64,000 nucleotides of DNA, from NCBI GenBank assembly GCA_964028335.1, contig CAXIIO010000470.1, positions 1 through 64,000 on the forward strand. Direction: 5' to 3'. The notes under the pieces are model-generated. The model was not told the origin of the DNA, did no database searches, and saw nothing but the letters and a program-made list of their open reading frames with translations. Position numbers and translations under genes: made by a program. The stretch's first letter is position 1; every line of letters begins with the position of its first letter. Positions 1-14,244 of this stretch are shown here, piece by piece. Source of the DNA: Altica lythri (taxonomy: Eukaryota; Arthropoda; Insecta; Coleoptera; Chrysomelidae).

Positions 1-3000
1 TTTTTTCATCAATTTTCAACGGTTTTTTACAATAATCAACGATGTTTAACGATTTTCAACGATTTTTATTAATTTTCAACGGTTTAGAATAATCAACGAT
101 TTTCAACGATTTTTCATCAATTTTAAACGGTTTTTACAATAATCAACGATTTTCAACAATTTTTCATCAGTTTTTAACGGTTTTTACAATAATCGACGAT
201 CTTTAACGATTTTTCATTAATTTTCAATGGTTTTTACAATAATCAATGATCTTTAACAATTTTCAACGATTTTTCATCAATTTCAATGGTTTTTTACATT
301 AATCAACGATCTTTAATGATTTTCAACGATTTTTTATCAATTTTCAACGATTTTACAATAATCGACGATCTTTAACGATTTTAACGATTTTTATCAGTTT
401 TTAACGGTTTTACAATAATCGACGATCTTTAACGATTTTGAACGATTTTCATTAGTTTTGAACGATTTTTACAATAATCGACGATCTTTAACGATTTCAA
501 CGATTTTTCATTAGTTTTGAACGATTTTACAATCATCGACGATCTTTAACATTTTTTAACGATTTTCCATCAGTTTTTAACGGTTTTTACAATTATAGAC
601 GATCTTTAACGATTTTTATTAATTTGAACGATTTTTACAATAATCGACGATCTTTAACGATTTCAACGATTTTTCATTAGTTTTGAACGATTTTTACAAT
701 AATCGACGATCTTTAACGATTTTCAACGATTTTTTATCAGTTTTTAACGGTTTTTACAACAATCGACGATCTTTAACGATTTTTCATTAGTTTTGAACGA
801 TTTTTACAATAATCGACGATCTTTAATGATTTTTCATCAATTTTCATCGGTTTTTACAATAATCAACGATTTTCCCACCAATTTTCAACGATTTTTTTAC
901 AATAATCAACGATCTTTAACGATTTTCAACGATTCTTTATCAGTTTTGAACGATTTTTACAATAATCGACGATCTTTTACGATTTTCAACGATTTTTCAT
1001 CAGTTTTTAACGGTTTTTACAATAATCGACGATCTTTAACTATTTTCAACGATTTTTCATTAGTTTTGAACGATTTTACTATAATCAACGATCTTTAACG
1101 ATTTTCAACGATTTTTCATTAGTTTTGAACGATTTTTACAATAATCGACGATCTTAAATGATTTTTCATCAATTTTCATCGGTTTTTACAATAATCAACG
1201 ATTTTTCCATCAATTTTCACGATTTTTTTTACAATAATCAACGATCTTTAACGATTTTCAACGATTTTTCATCAGTTTGAACGATTTTTACAATAATCGA
1301 CGATCTTTTACGATTTTCCAACGATTTTTCATAAGTTTTAATGGTTTTTACAATAATCGACGATCTTTTACGATTTTCAACGATTTTTCATCAGTTTTTA
1401 ACGGTTTTTACAATAATCGACGATCTTTAACTATTTTCAACGATTTTTCATTAGTTTTGAACGATTTTTACTATAATCAACGATCTTTAACGATTTTCAA
1501 CGATTTTTCATTAGTTTTGAACGATTTTTACAATAATCGACGATCTTTAATGATTTTTCATCAATTTTCATCGGTTTTTACAATAATCAACGATTTTCCA
1601 TCAATTTTCAACGATTTTTTTTACAATAATCAACGATCTTTAACGATTTTCAACGATTTTTCATCAGTTTTGAACGATTTTTACAATAATCGACGATCTT
1701 TTACGATTTTCAACGATTTTTCATAAGTTTTTAATGGTTTTTACAATAATCGACGATCTTTAACTATTTTCAACGATTTTTCATTAGTTTTGAACCATTT
1801 TTACAATAATCAACGATCTTTAACGATTTTCAACGATTTTTCATTAGTTTTGAACGATTGTTACAATAATCGACGATCTTTAAATAATTTTCATTAATTT
1901 TCATCGGTTTTTACAATAATCAACGATTTTCCATTAATTTTCAACAATTTTTTTTACAATAATCAACGATCTTTAACGATTTTCAACGATTTTTCAGCAG
2001 TTTTGAACGATTTTTACAATAATCGACGATCTTTTACGATTTTCAACGATTTTTCATCAGTTTTTAACGGTTTTTACAATATTTAACGATCTTTAACGAT
2101 TTTCAAACGATTTTTCATTAATTTTTAACGGTTTTTACAATACTCAACGATCTTTAACGATTTTCAACGATTTTTTATCAATTTTTAACGGTTTTTACAA
2201 TAATCGACGATTTTCAACGAATTTCATCAATTTTCAACGGATTTCACAATAATCGACGATTTTCAATGATTTTTTATTCAATTTTCATCGGATTTTACAA
2301 GAATCAACGATCTTTAACGATTTTCAACGATTTTTCATCAATTTTCAACGTTTTACAATAATCGACGATTTTCAACGATTTTTCATCAACTTTCAACGGA
2401 TTTTACAATAATCGACGATTTTCAACGATTTTTTTATCAATTTTCATCGGATTTTACAAGAATCAACAAACTTTAACGATTTTCAACGATTTTTCATCAA
2501 TTTTTAACGGTTTTTACAATAACTAACGATTTTCAACGATTTTCATTAATTTTCAAAGGTTTTCACAATAATCAACAATCTTTGGCGACGATTTTCAACG
2601 ATTTTTCATCAATTTTTAATGGGTTTTGCAATAATCAACGATTTTTCATCAATTTTCAACGGTTTTTACAATAATCATCGATTTTTAACGATTTTCAACG
2701 ATTTTCATCAATTTTCAACATTTTTTACAATAATTAATTACAGTAATTACAGTAATTAACGATTTTCAACGAGTTTTCATTAATTTTCAACGGTTTTTAC
2801 AATATTCAACGATCTCTAACGATTTTTCATTAGTTTTGAACGATTTTTACAATAATCGACGATCTTTAACGATTTTCAACGATTTTTTATCAGTTTTTAA
2901 CGGTTTTTACAATAATCGACGATCTTTAACGATTTTCAACGATTTTTCATCAGTTTTTAACGGTTTTTACAATAATCGACGATCTTTAACGATTTCCATT

Positions 3001-6000
3001 TTCAACGATTTTTCATTAGTTTTGAACGATTTTTACAATAATCGACGATCTTTAACATTTTTCAACGATTTTCCATCAGTTTTTAACGGTTTTTACAATA
3101 ATAGACGATCTTAACGATTTTTTATTAATTTTGCACGATTTTTACAATAATCGACGATCTTTAACGATTTTCAACGATTTTTTATTAGTTTTCAACAGTT
3201 TTTTACAATAATCAACGATTTTCAACGATTTTTTATCAATTTTCAACGATTTTTCATCAATTTTTAACGGTTTTTACAATAATCAACGATCTTTAACGAT
3301 TTTCAACGATTTTTAATTAGTTTTAAACGATTTTTACAATAGTCGACGATCTTTAACGATTTCAACGATTTTTTATCAGTTTTTAACGGTTTTTACAATA
3401 ATCGACGATCTTTAACGATTTTTAACGATTTTTCATCAATTTTCAACGGCTTTTACAATAATCAACGATCTTTAACGATTTTCAACGATTTTTCATTAGT
3501 TTTGAACGATTTTTACAATAATCGACGATCTTTAACGATTTTCAACGATTTTTTATCAGTTTTTAACGGTTTTTACAACAATCGACGATCTTTAACGATT
3601 TTTCATTAGTTTTGAACGATTTTTACAATAATCGACGATCTTTAATGATTTTTCATCAATTTTCATCGGTTTTTTACAATAATCAACGATTTTCCACCAT
3701 TTTCAACGATTTTTTACAATAATCAACGAGCTTTAACGATTTTCAACGATTTTTTATCAGTTTTGAACGATTTTTACAATAATCGACGATCTTTTACGAT
3801 TTTCAACAATTTTTCATCAGTTTTTAACGGTTTTTACAATAATCGACGATCTTTAACTATTTTCAATGATTTTTTATTAGTTTTGAACGATTTTTACAAT
3901 AATCAACGATCTTTAACGATTTTCAACGATTTTTCATTAGGTTTGAACGATTTTTACAATAATCGACGATCTTTAATGATTTTTCATCAATTTCATCGGT
4001 TTTTTACAATAATCAACGATTTTCCATTAATTTTCAACGATTTTTTTTACAATAATCAACGATCTTTGACGATTTTCAACGATTTTTCAGCAGTTTTGAA
4101 CGATTTTTACAATAATCGACGATCTTTTACGATTTTCAACGATTTTTCATCAGTTTTAACGGTTTTTACAATATTTAACGATCTTTAACGATTTTCAACG
4201 ATTTTTCATTATTTCAACGGTTTTTACAATACTCAACGATCTTTAACGATTTTCAACGATTTTTTATCAATTTTTAACGGTTTTTACAATAATCGACGAT
4301 TTTCAACGAATTTTCATCAATTTTCAACGGATTTCACAATAATCGACGATTTTCAATGATTTTTTTATCAATTTTCATCGGATTTTACAAGAATCAACGA
4401 TCTTTAACGATTTTCAACGATTTTTCATCAATTTTCAACGTTTTTACAATAATCGACGATTTTCAACGATTTTTCATCAACTTTCAACGGATTTTACAAT
4501 AATCGACGATTTTTTTTATCAATTTTCATCGGATTTTACAAGAATCATCGATCTTTAACGATTTTCAACGATTTTTCATCAATTTTTAACGTTTTTACAA
4601 TAATTAACGATTTTCAACGATTTTTCATTAATTTTCAAAGGTTTTCACAATAATCAATAATCTTTGGCGACGATTTTCAACGATTTTTCATCAATTTTTA
4701 ATGGGTTTTGCAATAATCAACGATTTTTCATCAATTTTCACGGTTTTACAATAATCATCGATTTTTAACGATTTTTACGATTTTTCATCAATTTTCAACA
4801 TTTTTTACAATAATAATCGATTTTACGATTAGATTTTTTCATCATTTTCAACGATTTTTACAATAATCGACGATCTTTAACGATTTTCAACGATGTTTCA
4901 TCAATTTTTAATGGTTTTTACAATAATCAACGATCTTTGACGATTTTCAACGATTTTTTATCAATTTAACGGTTTTAAAATAATCGACGATTTTCAACGA
5001 TTTTTCATCAATTTTCAACGGTTTTTACAATAATCAACGATGTTTAACGATTTTCCACGATTTTTCATTAATTTTCAACGGTTTTAGAATAATCAACGAT
5101 TTTCAACGATTTTTTATCAATTTTAAACGGTTTTTACAATAATCAACGATTTTCAACGATTTTTCATCAGTTTTTAACGGTTTTTACAATAATCGACGAT
5201 CTTTAACGATTTTTCATTAATTTTCAATGGTTTTTACAATAATCAATGATCTTTAACAATTTTCAACGATTTTTCATCAATTTTCAATGGTTTTTTACAT
5301 TAATCAACGATCTTTAATGATTTTCAACGATTTTTATCAATTTTCAACGATTTTTACAATAATCAACGATCTTTAACGATTTTCAACGATTTTTCATTAG
5401 TTTTGAACGATTTTTACAATAATCGACGATCTTTAATGATTTTTCATTAATTTTCATCGGTTTTACAATAATCAACGATTTTCCATCAATTTTCAACGAT
5501 TTTTTACAATAATCAATGATCTTTAAAGATTTTAAACGATTTTTCATCAATTTTGAACGATTTTTACAATAATCGACGATCTTTTACGATTTTCAACGAT
5601 TTTTCATAAGTTTTAATGGTTTTTTACAATAATCGACGATCTTTAACTATTTTCAACGATTTTCATTAGTTTTGAACGATTTTTACAATAATCAACGATC
5701 TTTAACGATTTTCAACGATTTTCATTAGGTTTGAACGATTTTTACAATAATCGACGATCTTTAATGATTTTTTATCAATTTTCATCGGTTTTTTACAATA
5801 ATCAACGATTTTCCATTAATTTTCAACGATTTTTTTACAATAATCAACGATCTTTAACGATTTTCAACGATTTTCAGCAGTTTTGAACGATTTTTACAAT
5901 AATCGACGATCTTTTACGATTTTCAACGATTTTTCATCAGTTTTTAACGGTTTTTACAATATTTAACGATCTTTAACGATTTTCAACGATTTTTCATTAA

Positions 6001-8018
6001 TTTTCAACGGTTTTACAATACTCAACCATCTTTAACGATTTTCAACGATTTTTTATCAATTTTTAACGGTTTTTACAATAATCGACGATTTTCAACGAAT
6101 TTTCATCAATTTTCAACGGATTTCACAATAATCGACGATTTTCAATGATTTTTTATCAATTTCATCGGATTTTACAAGAATCAACGATCTTTAACGATTT
6201 TCAACGATTTTTCATCAATTTTTAACGTTTTTACAATAATCGACGATTTTCAACGATTTTTCATCAACTTTCAACGGATTTTACAATAATCGACGATTTT
6301 CAACGATTTTTTTTATTAATTTTCATCGGATTTTACAAGAATCATCGATCTTTAACGATTTTCAACGATTTTTCATCAATTTTTAACGGTTTTTACAATA
6401 ATTAACGATTTTCAACGATTTTTCATTAATTTTCAAAGGTTTTCACAATAATCAATAATCTTTGGCGACGATTTTCAACGATTTTTCATCAATTTTTAAT
6501 GGGTTTGCAATAATCAACGATTTTTCATCAATTTTCAACGGTTTTTACAATAATCATCGATTTTTAACGATTTTCAACGATTTTTCATCAATTTTCAACA
6601 TTTTTTACAATAATAATCGATTTTTAACGATTTTTCATCAATTTTCAACGATTTTTACAATAATCGACGATCTTTAACGATTTTCAACGATGTTTCATCA
6701 ATTTTTAATGGTTTTTACAATAATCAACGATCTTTGACGATTTCAACGATTTTTTATCAATTTTTAACGGTTTTTAAAATAATCGGCGACGATTTTCAAC
6801 GATTTTTCATCAATTTTCAACGGTTTTTACAATAATCAACGATGTTAACGATTTTCAACGATTTTCATTAATTTTCAACGGTTTTAGAATAATCAACGAT
6901 TTTCAACGATTTTTCATCAGTTTTTAACGGTTTTTTACAATAATCGACGATCTTTAACGATTTTTCATTAATTTTCAATGGTTTTTACAATAATTAATGA
7001 TCTTTAACAATTTTCAACGATTTTCATCAATTTTCAATGGTTTTTTTACATTAATCAACGATCTTTAATGATTTTCAACGATTTTTTATCAATTTTCAAC
7101 GATTTTTACAATAATCGACGATCTTTAACGATTTTCAACGATTTTTCATCAGTTTTTAACGGTTTTTACAATAATCGACGATCTTTAACGATTTTGAACG
7201 ATTTTTCATTAGTTTTGAACGATTTTTACAATAATCGACGATCTTTAACGATTTTCAACGATTTTTCATCAGTTTTTAACGGTTTTTACAATAATCGACG
7301 ATCTTTAAATATTTTCAACGATTCTTAATCAGTTTTTAACGGTTTTTGCAATAATCTACGATCTTTAACGATTTTCAACGATTTTTCATCAGTTTTTAAC
7401 GATTTTTACAATAATCAACGATCCTTAACGATTTTTAACGATTTTTCATTAGTTTTGAACGATATTTACAATAATCGACGATTTTTAACGATTTTCAACG
7501 ATTTTTCATCAGTTTTTAACGGTTTTTACAATAATCAACGATTTTCAACGATTTTTCATCAGTTTTTAACGATTTTTACAATAATCAACGATCTTTAACG
7601 ATTTTCAACGATTTTTCAACAGTTTGCAACGGTTTTTACAATAATCAACGATTTTCAACGATTTTTCATCAATTTTGAACGATTTTTACAATAATCAAAG
7701 ATTTTCAACGATTTTTCATCAATTTTCAACGATTTTTACAATAATTAGGTAACGATTTTGAACGATTTTTCATTAATTTTCAACTGTTTTACAATAATCA
7801 ACGACCTTTAACGATTTTCAACGATTTTACAATAATCAACGATCTTTAACGATTTTCAACGATTTTTTATTAATTTTCAACTGTTTTACAATAATCAACG
7901 ATCTTTAAGAATTTTCAACGATTTTTCATCAATTTTGAACGGTTTTTACAATAATTAACGATTTTCAACGATTTTTCAACGGTTTTTACAATAATCAACG
8001 ATTTTTTATCAATTTTTG
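1..8018. repeat. 60-bp AT-rich satellite array (array 1)
   Basis: Tandem array with a unit of about 60 bp built from AACGATTTTTACAATAAT, CGACGATCTTTAACGAT, TTTCAACGATTT and TTCATCAGTTTTTAACGG-like blocks. Copies differ by substitutions and 1-2 bp indels. Larger blocks recur: a variant containing CTTTGGCGACG appears near 2578, 4660 and 6460, so units were also copied as blocks of about 1.8-2.1 kb. CGAT recurs at 10-bp spacing three times per unit. The open frames across the array (NDFYNNRRS-type repeats) exist only because the unit length is divisible by three. The array runs off the left edge of the window. No gene is seen in it. Confidence 0.95.
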
Positions 8019-8562
8019 GTAAATCGATCTTTTCGACCTGGTTTTTTTGTGTATCACGATTCGAATCGATTTAAAAATCGATTATTTTTATAAAGAATCG
8101 CCATTTCTATTAAAAAATTTTATACTTTTAAATATTTTTATTATACAAAATTCCATATATATATATATATATATAAACACATGTTTCCCCAACATCCTTT
8201 GCTCCCAAGTACCCAACACTTTTGCTAGCCAAGTGCAATACCCTACTTGGTTATGCCGCACTGATGACGGCTAATGAGCCAGAAACATGCATGTCTGCGG
8301 TTACCATTCCTACTCGTGGCCTTATTGATCCTTTTTGCGTACATGCCCAATAATTTTCCCCTTTACCGACTCGTGCTTTGGTTCATGCTAGTTTAGCATC
8401 GGTTGGTCGAAGAAGTCGCCATCTAACGGAAACTTTTTGCTTAACTGGAGATACAATGGAAGGAATTATACAATGTTTGGTGTTTCTTAAAGCGTTTTCT
8501 GTGAGTATATTTGTTTTTTTTTAAATTTATTTTTTGAAATTTTGGTTAAAAATTGGTGTATT
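8019..8562. other. Non-repetitive island between arrays 1 and 2
   Basis: A 540-bp island of ordinary base composition between two satellites. It opens with AT-rich sequence including an (AT)n run near 8155-8174. The section from about 8177 to 8510 has mixed composition and contains an interrupted open frame (separate entry). I do not recognise the sequence. The first recognisable array 2 monomer begins near 8563. Confidence 0.7.
8177..8524 (+). pseudogene. Possible decayed exon of unknown origin
   Basis: One plus-strand frame is open from 8177 to 8524 except for a single TAA at 8351-8353. Its composition is gene-like compared with the flanking satellites. At 8501 the frame meets GTGAGTAT, a good 5' splice-site consensus, preceded by in-frame coding-like sequence (FLKAFS). 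The translated segments (for example EPETCMSAVTIPTRGL and SRHLTETFCLTGDTMEG) match no family I recognise. It may be a captured exon, a transposon remnant or chance; the evidence is only the open frame and the donor-like site. Confidence 0.2.
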
Positions 8563-11040
8563 TGTCGCTTTATTTCGGTGGTTTTTTGAGATATTTTAGA
8601 TATTTAAATGGATTTGGAATCCAAATGAGATTATCTATTATTTAAAAAAACCGCATTTCGATATCTCAGTTGATCGTGTTTTGTTTTATTGTAAAAAATC
8701 GCTGTATCTCGGTTGTTTTTTGAGATATTTTGGATATTTAAATGGATTTGGAGTCCAAATAAGATTATCTATTATTTAAAAAAAACCGCAACTCGATATG
8801 TCAATTTTTAAAAAAGTTGATTATGTTTTGTTTTTTACAGAAAAATTGCTGTATCTCGGTTGTTTTTTGAGATATTTTGGATATTTAAACGGATTTGTGA
8901 TCCAAATGAGATTATCCATCATTTAAAAAAAGCCGCAACTCGATATCTCAATTTTTAAAAAAGTTGATCGTGTTTTGTTTTTTGAGAAAAATCGCTGTAC
9001 CTCAGTTGTTATTTGAGATATTTTGGATACTTAAACGGATTTTTGATCCAAATGAGATTATCTATTATTTAAAAAAAACCGCAACTCGATATCTCAATTT
9101 TTAAAAAAGTTGATCGTGTTTTGTTTTTTGAGAAAAATCGCTGTACCTCGGTTGCTTTTTGAGATATTTTGGATATTTGAACGGATTTGTGATCCAAATG
9201 AGATTATCTATCATTTAAAACACGCCGCAACTCGATATCTCAATTTTTAAAAAAGTTGATCGTGTTTTGTTTTTTGAGAAAAATCGCTGTACCTCGGTTG
9301 TTATTTGAGATATTTTGGAAGTTTAAACGGATTTGTAACCCAAATAAGATTATTTATTATTTAAAAAAAAATCACAATTCGATATCTCAATTTTTAAAAA
9401 AGTTGATCGTGTTTTGTTTTTTGAGAAAAATCGCTGTATCTTGGTTGTTTTTTGAGATATTTTGGATATTTAAACGGATTTATAACTCAAATGAAATTAT
9501 TTATTATTTAAAAAAAACCGCAACTCGATATCTCAATTTTTAAAAAAGTTGATCGTGTTTTGATTTTTACAGAAAAATCGCTATATCTCGGTTGTTTTTT
9601 GAGATATTTTGGATATTTAAATGGATTTGTAATCCAAATGAGATTATCTATTATTTAAAAAAAAAAACGCAACTCGATATTTCAATTTTTAAAAAAGTTG
9701 ATCGTGTTTTGTTTTTTGAGAAAAATCGTTATATCTCGGTTGTTTTTGGAGATATTTTGAATATTTAAATGGATTTGTAACAAAAATGAGATTATCTATT
9801 ATTTAAAAAAAAAACGCAACTCGATATCTCAATTTTTAAAAAAGTTGATCGTGTTTTGTTTTTTACAGAAAAATCGCTATATCTCGGTTGTTTTTTGAGA
9901 TATTTTGGATATTTTAACAGATTTGTGATTCAAATGAGATTATCTAATATTTAAAAAAAAAACGCAACTCGATATCTCGATTTTTTAAAAAGTTGATCGT
10001 GTTTTGTTTTTTTCGAAAAATCCCTATAACTCAGTTATTTTTTGAGATATTTTGGAAGTTTAAACGGATTTGTAACCCAAATGAGATTATTTAAAAAAAA
10101 ACCGCAACTCCATATCTCAATTTTTAAAAAAGTTGATCGTGTTTTGTTTTTTGAGAAAAATCGTTATATCTCGGTTGTTTTTTGAGATATTTTGAATATT
10201 TAAATGGATTTGTAACACAAATGAGATTATCTATTATTTAAAAAAAACCGCAACTCGATATCTCAATTTTTAAAAAAGTTGATCGTGTTTTGTTTTTTGA
10301 GAAAAATCGCTGTACCTCGGTTGTTTTTTGAGATATTTTGGATATTTAAACGGATTTGTGATCCAAATGAGATTATCTATCATTTAAAACAAGCCGCAAC
10401 TCGATATCTCAATTTTTAAAAAAGTTGATCGTGTTTTGTTTTTTGAGAAAAATCGCTGTACCTCGGTTGTTATTTGAGATATTTTGGATACTTAAACGGA
10501 TTTTTGATCCAAATGAGATTATCTATTGTTTAAAAAAAACCGCAACTCGATATCTCAATTTTTAAAAAAGTTGATCGTGTTTTGTTTTTTGAGAAAAATC
10601 GCTGTACCTCGGTTGTTATTTGAGATATTTTGGAAGTTTAAACGGATTTGTAACCCAAATAAGATTATTTATTATTTAAAAAAAAATCACAATTCGATAT
10701 CTCAATTTTTAAAAAAGTTGATCGTATTTTGTTTTTTGAGAAAAATCGTTATATCTCGGTTGTTTTTGGAGATATTTTGAATATTTAAATGGATTTGTAA
10801 CACAAATGAGATTATCTATTATTTAAAAAAAAAACGCAACTCGATATCTCAATTTTTAAAAAAGTTGATCGTGTTTTGTTTTTTACAGAAAAATCGCTAT
10901 ATCTCGGTTGTTTTTTGAGATATTTTGGATATTTAAATGGATTTGTAATCCAAATGAGATTATCTATTATTTAAAAAAAAACCGCAACTCGATATCTCAA
11001 TTTTTAAAAAAGTTGATCGTGTTTTGTTTTTTGAGAAAAA

Positions 11041-14000
11041 TCGTTATATCTCGGTTGTTTTTGGAGATATTTGTAATATTTAAATGGATTTGTAACACAA
11101 ATGAGATTATCTATTATTTAAAAAAAAACGCAACTCAATATCTAAATTTTTAAAAAAGTTGATCGTGTTTTGTTTTTTACAGAAAAATCGCTATATCTCG
11201 GTTGTTTTTTGAGATATTTTGGATATTTAAATGGATTTGTAATCCAAATGAGATTATCTATTATTTAAAAAAAAACGCAACTCGATATCTCAATTTTTAA
11301 AAAAGTTGATCGTGTTTTGTTTTTTACAGAAAAATCGCTATATCTCAGTTGTTTTTTGAGATATTTTGGATATTTTTACAGATTTGTGATTTAAATGAGA
11401 TTATCTATTATTTAAAAAAAAACCGCAACTCGATATCTCGATTTTTAAAAAAGTTGATCGTGTTTTGTTTTTTTCGAAAAATCGCTATAACTCAGTTATT
11501 TTTTGAGATATTTTGGAAGTTTAAACGGATTTGTAACCCAAATGAGATTATTTAAAAAAAAACCGCAACTCGATATCTCAATTTTTAAAAAAGTTGATCG
11601 TGTTTTGTTTTTTGAGAAAAATCGCTGTATCTCGGTGGTTTTTTAAGATATTTTGGATATTTAAATGGATTTGTAACCCAAATGAGACTATCTATTATTT
11701 AAAAAAAACCGCAACTCGATATCTCAATTTTTAAAAAAGTTGATCGTGTTTTGTTTTTTGAGAAAAATCGCTGTATCTCAGTGGTTTTTTGAGATATTTT
11801 GGATATTTAAATGGATTTGTAACACAAATGAGATTATCTATTATTTAAAAAAAAAACGCAACTCGATATCTCAATTTTTAAAAAAGTTGATCGTGTTTTG
11901 TTTTTTACAGAAAAATCGCTATATCTCGGTTGTTTTTTGAGATATTTTGGATATTTAAATGGATTTGTAATCCAAATGAGATTATCTATTATTAAAAAAA
12001 AACCGCAACTCGATATCTCAATTTTTAAAAAAGTTGATCGTGTTTTGTTTTTTGAGAAAAATCGTTATATCTCGGTTGTTTTTGGAGATATTTGTAATAT
12101 TTAAATGGATTTGTAACACAAATGAGATTATCTATTATTTAAAAAAAAACGCAACTCGATATCTAAATTTTTAAAAAAGTTGATCGTGTTTTGTTTTTTA
12201 CAGAAAAATCGCTATATCTCGGTTGTTTTTTGAGATATTTTGGATATTTAAATGGATTTGTAATCCAAATGAGATTATCTATTATTTAAAAAAAAACGCA
12301 ACTCGATATCTCAATTTTTAAAAAAGTTGATCGTGTTTTGTTTTTTACAGAAAAATCGCTATATCTCGGTTGTTTTTTGAGATATTTTGGATATTTTTAC
12401 AGATTTGTGATTCAAATGAGATTATCTATTATTTAAAAAAAAACCGCAACTCGATATCTCGATTTTTAAAAAAGTTGATCGTGTTTTGTTTTTTTCGAAA
12501 AATTGCTATAACTCAGTTATTTTTTGAGATATTTTGGAAGTTTAAACGGATTTGTAACCCAAATGAGATTATTTAAAAAAAAACCGCAACTCGATATCTC
12601 AATTTTTAAAAAAGTTGATCGTGTTTTGTTTTTTGAGAAAAATCGTTATATCTCGGTTGTTTTTGGAGATATTTGTAATATTTAAATGGATTTGTAACAC
12701 AAATGAGATTATCTATTATTTAAAAAAAAACGCAACTCAATATCTAAATTTTTAAAAAAGTTGATCGTGTTTTGTTTTTTACAGAAAAATCGCTATATCT
12801 CGGTTGTTTTTTGAGATATTTTGGATATTTAAATGGATTTGTAATCCAAATGAGATTATCTATTATTTAAAAAAAAACGCAACTCGATATCTCAATTTTT
12901 AAAAAAGTTGATCGTGTTTTGTTTTTTACAGAAAAATCGCTATATCTCAGTTGTTTTTTGAGATATTTTGGATATTTTTACAGATTTGTGATTTAAATGA
13001 GATTATCTATTATTTAAAAAAAAACCGCAACTCGATATCTCGATTTTTAAAAAAGTTGATCGTGTTTTGTTTTTTTCGAAAAATCGCTATAACTCAGTTA
13101 TTTTTTGAGATATTTTGGAAGTTTAAACGGATTTGTAACCCAAATGAGATTATTTAAAAAAAAACCGCAACTCGATATCTCAATTTTTAAAAAAGTTGAT
13201 CGTGTTTTGTTTTTTGAGAAAAATCGCTGTATCTCGGTGGTTTTTTAAGATATTTTGGATATTTAAATGGATTTGTAACCCAAATGAGACTATCTATTAT
13301 TTAAAAAAAACCGCAACTCGATATCTCAATTTTTAAAAAAGTTGATCGTGTTTTGTTTTTTGAGAAAAATCGCTGTATCTCAGTGGTTTTTTGAGATATT
13401 TTGGATATTTAAATGGATTTGTAACACAAATGAGATTATCTATTATTTAAAAAAAAAACGCAACTCGATATCTCAATTTTTAAAAAAGTTGATCGTGTTT
13501 TGTTTTTTACAGAAAAATCGCTATATCTCGGTTGTTTTTTGAGATATTTTGGATATTTAAATGGATTTGTAATCCAAATGAGATTATCTATTATTAAAAA
13601 AAAACCGCAACTCGATATCTCAATTTTTAAAAAAGTTGATCGTGTTTTGTTTTTTGAGAAAAATCGTTATATCTCGGTTGTTTTTGGAGATATTTGTAAT
13701 ATTTAAATGGATTTGTAACACAAATGAGATTATCTATTATTTAAAAAAAAACGCAACTCGATATCTAAATTTTTAAAAAAGTTGATCGTGTTTTGTTTTT
13801 TACAGAAAAATCGCTATATCTCGGTTGTTTTTTGAGATATTTTGGATATTTAAATGGATTTGTAATCCAAATGAGATTATCTATTATTTAAAAAAAAACG
13901 CAACTCGATATCTCAATTTTTAAAAAAGTTGATCGTGTTTTGTTTTTTACAGAAAAATCGCTATATCTCGGTTGTTTTTTGAGATATTTTGGATATTTTT

Positions 14001-14244
14001 ACAGATTTGTGATTCAAATGAGATTATCTATTATTTAAAAAAAAACCGCAACTCGATATCTCGATTTTTAAAAAAGTTGATCGTGTTTTGTTTTTTTCGA
14101 AAAATTGCTATAACTCAGTTATTTTTTGAGATATTTTGGAAGTTTAAACGGATTTGTAACCCAAATGAGATTATTTAAAAAAAAACCGCAACTCGATATC
14201 TCAATTTTTAAAAAAGTTGATCGTGTTTTGTTTTTTGAGAAAAA
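11041..14244. repeat. Direct duplication of a 1602-bp block in array 2
   Basis: The block 11041-12642 (11 monomers) is followed directly by a near-identical copy at 12643-14244. Identical variants recur exactly 1602 bp apart: the shortened TTGGAGATATTTGTAATATT monomer at 11041 and 12643, and other distinctive monomers at 11349/12951, 11740/13342 and 12370/13972. A further seven-monomer (about 1021 bp) periodicity lies inside the block (11349/12370, 13342/14363). Confidence 0.85.

Noticed and set aside
793..7328. Open frames of NDFYNNRRS-type repeats in array 1
   Set aside because: They follow the 60-bp tandem unit, break wherever a unit has an indel, and have no start, splice or codon-bias support.
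1..8018. CRISPR-like regular repeats
   Set aside because: The units are contiguous and degenerate with no unique spacers, and the context is eukaryotic.
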